Assembly (NCBI GenBank): GCA_963725415.1
Contig: CAVRZY010000172.1
Location: 1-21,919, forward strand
Source: CAVRZY01 sp963725415
GTDB lineage: Bacteria > Acidobacteriota > Terriglobia > Bryobacterales > Bryobacteraceae
Reading direction: 5' to 3'
Length of the DNA stretch: 21,919 nucleotides
Part shown: positions 20,241 to 21,919 of the stretch, piece after piece
How positions within the stretch are numbered: position 1 is the stretch's first letter
How the letters are laid out: the number at the start of each line of letters is the position of its first letter
Notes under the pieces: model-generated
Seen by the model: the letters and a program-made list of their open reading frames with translations, nothing else
The model's database searches: none
What the model was told of the DNA's origin: nothing
Made by a program: the position numbers and the translations under genes

Positions 20241-21919
20241 ATGGCACCCACAACGAGCGGCGCCCCATTTCGCGAACGGTCGGAGTTGCTGGACTTCCTG
20301 CTGGAGGTCTCGGCCGCCACCTCCGAGACCCTGACGGACCTGGACGCGCTGCTGGCCAACGTGGCGGAGATCATCCGGAAGGTCATCCCGTCCGAGTTGT
20401 CCGCCATCCTGCTGTACAGCGAGAAACAGCAGGGGCTGCGGATCCGGCATGCCATCGGGCATCGGGAAGAAGTGGTGAAGAACCTGGTGGTGCGGCTGGG
20501 AGAGGGCATCACCGGGGCAGCCGCGGCGAGCCAGCAACCCATTCTGGTGGGGGACGTTCGCAAGGACCCGCGCTATCTGAACGCGGTGGAAGCGGTGCGC
20601 ACGGAGCTGGCGGTTCCCATGGTGGCGCGGGGGAGGCTGGTAGGGGTGATCGACATCCAGTCCGCGCGGGTCAACGCCTACAGCGAGGACGACCTGGCGC
20701 TGCTGTGGTTGATCGCGGCGCGGGTGGGCGTGACGATCGAGAACGCGCGGCTGTACCGGCGAGTGGAGCGCCAGAACCGGACGCTGCGGCTGCTGACCCA
20801 TCTATCGCAGGAGTTCTCGTCAATCCTGGACCTGGACGAATTGCTGCGCCGGATCGCCGAGGCGGTCAAGAGCCTGATCCACTACGACGCCTTCAGCATT
20901 CTGCTGGTAGACGAAGCGTGCCAGTGCCTGCGGCACCGCTTCAGCGTGCGGTACGACCAGCGGGTGGATCTGGACCACGTCCCGCTGGGAAAGGGGATCA
21001 CCGGGGCGGCGGCGGAGTCGCGGGAGGTGGTGCGGGCGGACAACACGCTGGCGGATCCGCGCTACATTCCGTCGCATCCAGAGATCCGTTCGGAGGTGGC
21101 GGTGCCGCTGATAGCGCACGACCGGGTGATCGGAGTGATGGACCTGGAGAGCGAACGCTTCGCCCATTTCACCGACGATCACGTGCGCATGCTGTCGCTG
21201 CTGGCGCCTCAGATTGCGGCCTCGGTGGAGAACGCGCGGCTGTACGAGGAGGTGGCGCTACGGGAGAAACGAATCGAGCGGGACCTGGAAGCGGCGCGTG
21301 AACTGCAAGAGGCGCTGCTGCCGAAAGAGGCCCCGGAGATCGCGGGGCTCGAGGTCGCGATCGGGTACCGGCCGGCGCGGATCATCGGGGGCGACTTGTA
21401 CGATTTCTTCGAGTACGGGGACAACGCGGCGCTGATCGCCTTCGGCGACGTGAGCGGGAAGGGCGCGGCCGCGGCGCTGTATGGGGCCATGGTGAGCGGG
21501 TTGCTGCGCACGCTGGCGCCGCAGCGGCGCGGCCCGGCGGCATTGATGAAGAAGCTGAACGACAAACTGGTGGAGCGCAAGGTGGAGGCGCGGTTCGTCT
21601 CGCTGCTGGTGCTGGTGTGGCAGGCGGCCAACCGGCGCTTCACCATCGGCAATGCCGGGGCGCTGCCGCCGATCATCTGCCGGAGGGGCGAGACGATCAG
21701 GCCGCGTGTGGAGGGCGTTCCGCTGGGTCTGCTGCCGGAGTGCGAATACCAGGAGATTTCGGTTGACGCGCAGCCCGGCGACCTGGTGGTGTTGTACTCG
21801 GACGGGATTCCGGACCAGTGGAATCCGGCACAGCAGGAATACGGGCGGTGGCGGCTGGTTGAGCTGTTGAAGACGTTGGGCGGGGGCACGCCGCAGTCTG
21901 TGGTGGAGGCGGTGTTCGC
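20241..21919 (+). CDS. GAF-GAF-SpoIIE serine phosphatase (partial, cut by window end)
   Basis: An unbroken frame of 559 codons runs from ATG 20241 to the window end. Two GAF sensor domains come first: about residues 25-170 (..LVVRLGEGITGAAAASQQP) and 190-330 (..VPLGKGITGAAAESREVV), each ending in a helix (ENARLY). A helical linker (EKRIERDLEAARELQEALLP) leads to a SpoIIE/PP2C phosphatase domain with GGDLYDFF (Asp385), FGDVSGKGAAAAL (Asp403), NAGALPP and SDGIPDQ (Asp521), the metal-binding acidic set of RsbU-type phosphatases. These proteins dephosphorylate anti-sigma-factor antagonists in partner-switching signalling. The start lies 10 nt after deoC; the ribosome site is weak. Cytoplasmic; ligand unknown. 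Confidence 0.93.
   Translation, partial: MAPTTSGAPFRERSELLDFLLEVSAATSETLTDLDALLANVAEIIRKVIPSELSAILLYSEKQQGLRIRHAIGHREEVVKNLVVRLGEGITGAAAASQQPILVGDVRKDPRYLNAVEAVRTELAVPMVARGRLVGVIDIQSARVNAYSEDDLALLWLIAARVGVTIENARLYRRVERQNRTLRLLTHLSQEFSSILDLDELLRRIAEAVKSLIHYDAFSILLVDEACQCLRHRFSVRYDQRVDLDHVPLGKGITGAAAESREVVRADNTLADPRYIPSHPEIRSEVAVPLIAHDRVIGVMDLESERFAHFTDDHVRMLSLLAPQIAASVENARLYEEVALREKRIERDLEAARELQEALLPKEAPEIAGLEVAIGYRPARIIGGDLYDFFEYGDNAALIAFGDVSGKGAAAALYGAMVSGLLRTLAPQRRGPAALMKKLNDKLVERKVEARFVSLLVLVWQAANRRFTIGNAGALPPIICRRGETIRPRVEGVPLGLLPECEYQEISVDAQPGDLVVLYSDGIPDQWNPAQQEYGRWRLVELLKTLGGGTPQSVVEAVF

Noticed and set aside
19193..20563. 456-codon antisense frame opposite rpiB, deoC and the phosphatase
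   Set aside because: High-GC shadow frame; rich in Arg, His and Pro with no recognisable motif, and the opposite strand carries clear enzymes.
1..21919. CRISPR arrays, tRNA or rRNA genes, complete insertion sequences
   Set aside because: No regularly spaced repeats, no tRNA-like cloverleaf and no rRNA-like sequence were seen. Only the partial transposase-like start at the left edge hints at an IS.

Overview
The window is GC-rich, densely coded bacterial DNA. Gene content (secreted GH51-type arabinofuranosidase, Tat-exported acetyl-esterase-like hydrolase, a multi-permease ABC-2 cluster with a NEW3-domain protein, an RpiB-like/DeoC pair, a GAF-GAF-SpoIIE phosphatase) best fits an Acidobacteriota of the Solibacter/Bryobacter type. 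That assignment is inference; no rRNA or other marker is present.

Left end (1-1076): the start of a leftward gene resembling an IS630-type transposase, with a strong promoter, then a rightward secreted DUF5666-like protein behind a leader that can form several hairpins.

Integron remnant (1234-4108, minus strand), the main discovery: a decayed integron. A 5'-truncated, internally deleted integron integrase (3896-4108) points into an attI-like region with a TATAAT promoter box at the cassette boundary. Three cassettes follow, each ending in an attC-like imperfect palindrome (2621-2692, 1865-1935, 1234-1298): a 331-aa MDR oxidoreductase, then two two-gene cassettes that look like DUF4258/BrnT-type toxin-antitoxin modules. 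For cassettes 1 and 2 the first bases are exactly complementary to the R'' box of their own attC, as expected for real cassettes. The integrase and cassettes share one direction, as in 'inverted integrase' integrons.

Minus-strand operon (9780 to 4109): DUF350 membrane protein, NlpC/P60 peptidase, GH51 arabinofuranosidase, MNT nucleotidyltransferase, HEPN protein and two-domain esterase. Most junctions overlap by 4-23 nt. The MNT-HEPN pair sits between two polysaccharide-degrading enzymes.

Plus-strand genes (9955-18770): an HDOD regulator, then an ABC cluster: NEW3-domain membrane protein, two ABC-2 permeases, one ATPase and two more permeases. Three of the four permeases carry frameshifts (four in total), all in the same direction and all repairable by adding one G or C to a short run. 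This suggests base undercalling, though real decay is possible.

Right end (18801-21919): an RpiB-like isomerase with Asp in place of the usual catalytic Cys, an overlapping DeoC aldolase with an amphipathic, Cys-rich N-terminal extension, and a GAF-GAF-SpoIIE phosphatase cut by the window edge. The first two resemble sugar-phosphate enzymes of bacterial microcompartment pathways, but no shell gene is visible here.
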